Part shown: positions 62,740 to 64,000 of the stretch, in pieces | Layout of the letters: the number at the start of each line of letters is the position of its first letter | Position numbering within the stretch: the stretch's first letter is position 1 | NCBI RefSeq assembly: GCF_014635085.1 | Contig: NZ_BMCH01000002.1 | Coordinates: forward strand, 124,001-188,000 | Length of the DNA: 64,000 bases | Direction of reading: 5' to 3' | From: Asaia siamensis | GTDB lineage: Bacteria; Pseudomonadota; Alphaproteobacteria; Acetobacterales; Acetobacteraceae | Program-made: the position numbers and the translations under genes | Notes under the pieces: model-generated | Databases searched by the model: none | Seen by the model: only the letters and a program-made list of their open reading frames with translations | Told to the model about the DNA's origin: nothing

Positions 62740-64000
62740 TCAGACGACGACGAAACGCTCCCATGTATTTTCGGTATCAGTCCAGAATGCTATGGACCCG
62801 CCGTGCACGGAGGTAACCAGTTTCTGGCCGAGTCTGATCGTGTAATGGGCTCCCTGCGACTGGAAAATCAGGGTCCCGGGTCTCACTTGTCCTGTAGGGA
62901 CAAAGTCAATGGTTTCTCCTGTTGCGACCAGCATGAAGCGTTCTCCCAATATCGTCACGCAGGCGAGAGAATTCTCTCCCGGATAAACCGGCAGTAAGCG
63001 TGAAGCGCGTACGGTGAGGCGTTCGACGGTGAGGCGTTTTTCTACGGGATCGTAGTACAGGACCCGTTCATGAAAATCGAGGCAAAGTGGTCCGGTGATG
63101 TTGTTGGTCGCGAGCACCTCATCGAAGGATATGCCAGGCCCTTGAGTGGCAAGGTGCATCATGAGCTTACGCTTGAGCCGCACAGCAAGAGCGTGATCGC
63201 CGCGCAATGCAACCTGATAGATGATCCCGGTGACGAATCCAGTATGGGCGAAGATAAACATCCTGTTCTTCATCGCGTCGATCTGGTCGGAAATCAGGGT
63301 CAGGGCGACGAGCCTCGCATGGCGCGATGAGGCCAGAAAAAGCCGATTTCTCAGATTGGCTGGGTTGCGTCGACGCTGAATACTGACCTCGCGCCTGACA
63401 AGGGTGGGCTGACCGCTTGCGAGGGCTTCGATGATAGATGAGATGGACTTGGAGCCAGAGACGCTCTCATAAACGACGTGTCCGCTATAGAAAGTGGGCA
63501 CATGGACAATATCCGGGCTAACGTTATGCAGTAGATGCGTATGATAGGCGTCGACCCTTTCTTTAGGATCTGAGAGAAGAAAGGAGCGTCCTCCGATATC
63601 TTCCGGCTTGATGGACATATTGACCATCTTGTCCGTCAGGTATTTTCCGTAATCTTTCGTAATATCGCATTCATCGGGGTGAATGGAAAATTTTGGCGAT
63701 AGCGCCATGACGTAGTCGGCGGAGAGCCTTCTGGAAAACTTGAGCGCAGCATACCCCCCCATGGACTGTCCTAACACCAGACGGACTCTATCGGGGCCGA
63801 TTAATTGATCGACTACTTTGATCGCCTCGTCCATCTCGTCGCTGAGAAACCAGTTTGGTTTCTTCGTTGCGAACCCGATGACATCGAGATCTCTAATGCG
63901 GGCGACATGTTTAAGCAAGAAGGTGTCTCTCGCGACACACTCGTAGTTAATGCCGATGAAAGTAATGATCGTGTAGGCGGAGTTTCCTTTGTGATGATGA
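62740..64000 (-). CDS. Alpha/beta hydrolase with C-terminal beta-trefoil-like domain (5' part cut by window edge)
   Basis: The frame is open to the window end, so the start lies outside; 419 residues are visible. The first part has the nucleophile elbow GQSMGGYAALKF, a probable acid near LLSDPKERVD and histidine in FYSGHVVYE. From about residue 200 a helical linker is followed by a beta-rich domain ending in SIAFWTDTENTWERFVVV, a WExF pattern recalling fascin-like beta-trefoils. That would suit a surface or carbohydrate-binding role, but the link is my inference. TTG at 63918 is not the true start. Confidence 0.7.
   Translation of the reverse strand, partial: HHHKGNSAYTIITFIGINYECVARDTFLLKHVARIRDLDVIGFATKKPNWFLSDEMDEAIKVVDQLIGPDRVRLVLGQSMGGYAALKFSRRLSADYVMALSPKFSIHPDECDITKDYGKYLTDKMVNMSIKPEDIGGRSFLLSDPKERVDAYHTHLLHNVSPDIVHVPTFYSGHVVYESVSGSKSISSIIEALASGQPTLVRREVSIQRRRNPANLRNRLFLASSRHARLVALTLISDQIDAMKNRMFIFAHTGFVTGIIYQVALRGDHALAVRLKRKLMMHLATQGPGISFDEVLATNNITGPLCLDFHERVLYYDPVEKRLTVERLTVRASRLLPVYPGENSLACVTILGERFMLVATGETIDFVPTGQVRPGTLIFQSQGAHYTIRLGQKLVTSVHGGSIAFWTDTENTWERFVVV

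Overview
The window looks like a chromosomal segment of an acetic acid bacterium (Alphaproteobacteria, Acetobacteraceae). The grounds are a hopanoid side-chain gene set (hpnK-J-I-M and hpnH), the alphaproteobacterial order dusB / NtrC-like / ntrY / ntrX / hfq / hflX, high GC with packed genes and many ATGA-type overlaps, and GC-rich intergenic hairpins. The genus cannot be fixed from sequence alone. No rRNA, tRNA, CRISPR array, insertion sequence or prophage was recognised.

Layout. 1-5.7 kb: hopanoid genes, with hpnM-hpnI-hpnJ-hpnK on the minus strand diverging from hpnH across a 0.5 kb control region; hpnH ends in a strong intrinsic terminator. 5.7-9 kb: a CNNM/CBS membrane protein and a two-gene ABC transporter. 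9-17.7 kb: cell-wall and housekeeping genes (soluble lytic transglycosylase, family-4-like uracil-DNA glycosylase, TPR protein, ispE, a short-chain dehydrogenase lacking its catalytic residues, YqaA and YnfA membrane proteins). 17.8-24.3 kb: metQ-metN-metI, an OmpR/EnvZ-type two-component pair, a cysteine synthase and a rhodanese. 24.3-34.5 kb: a compact biotin operon (bioF, BioH-like esterase, fused bioC-bioD) with bioA apart at 33.2 kb; between them lie an SDR, a coiled-coil secreted protein, a glycosyltransferase, a Nudix hydrolase and mtnA. 34.5-41 kb: Cu/Zn superoxide dismutase, a catalase-related peroxidase with cytochrome b561, an AT-rich RDD-domain gene and an aldo/keto reductase. 41-44.4 kb: an O-antigen-ligase-like protein and a CobW GTPase / WD40 pair. 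44.6-53.4 kb: late cobalamin genes in two blocks (cobS-cobT / cobU-cobO-cobQ, and bluB-cobD / cobC), separated by an AT-rich two-gene unit divergent from a LysR regulator. 53.5-62.5 kb: dusB, a receiver-less and apparently ATPase-dead NtrC relative, ntrY, ntrX, hfq, hflX, an inositol-phosphatase-family protein and a host-attachment-family protein. 62.7-64 kb: a partial alpha/beta hydrolase with an extra C-terminal domain.

How the genes fit together. HpnH starts hopanoid side-chain extension by adding adenosyl; HpnI, HpnK and HpnJ form the sugar/cyclitol-ether arm; IspE feeds isoprenoid precursor supply. HpnJ belongs to a radical-SAM class with an N-terminal B12-binding-type domain, and the window also carries the nucleotide-loop half of B12 synthesis. 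MetNIQ, MtnA and cysteine synthase serve methionine/sulfur supply, which SAM-dependent steps (HpnH, BioC, BioA) consume. The most unusual points are the degenerate NtrC-like protein sitting where ntrB-ntrC normally lie, the BioC-BioD fusion, the triad-less SDR, and the AT-rich 40-aa/114-aa gene pair at 49.0-49.5 kb. All function calls rest on recognised motifs and context; no database search was run.
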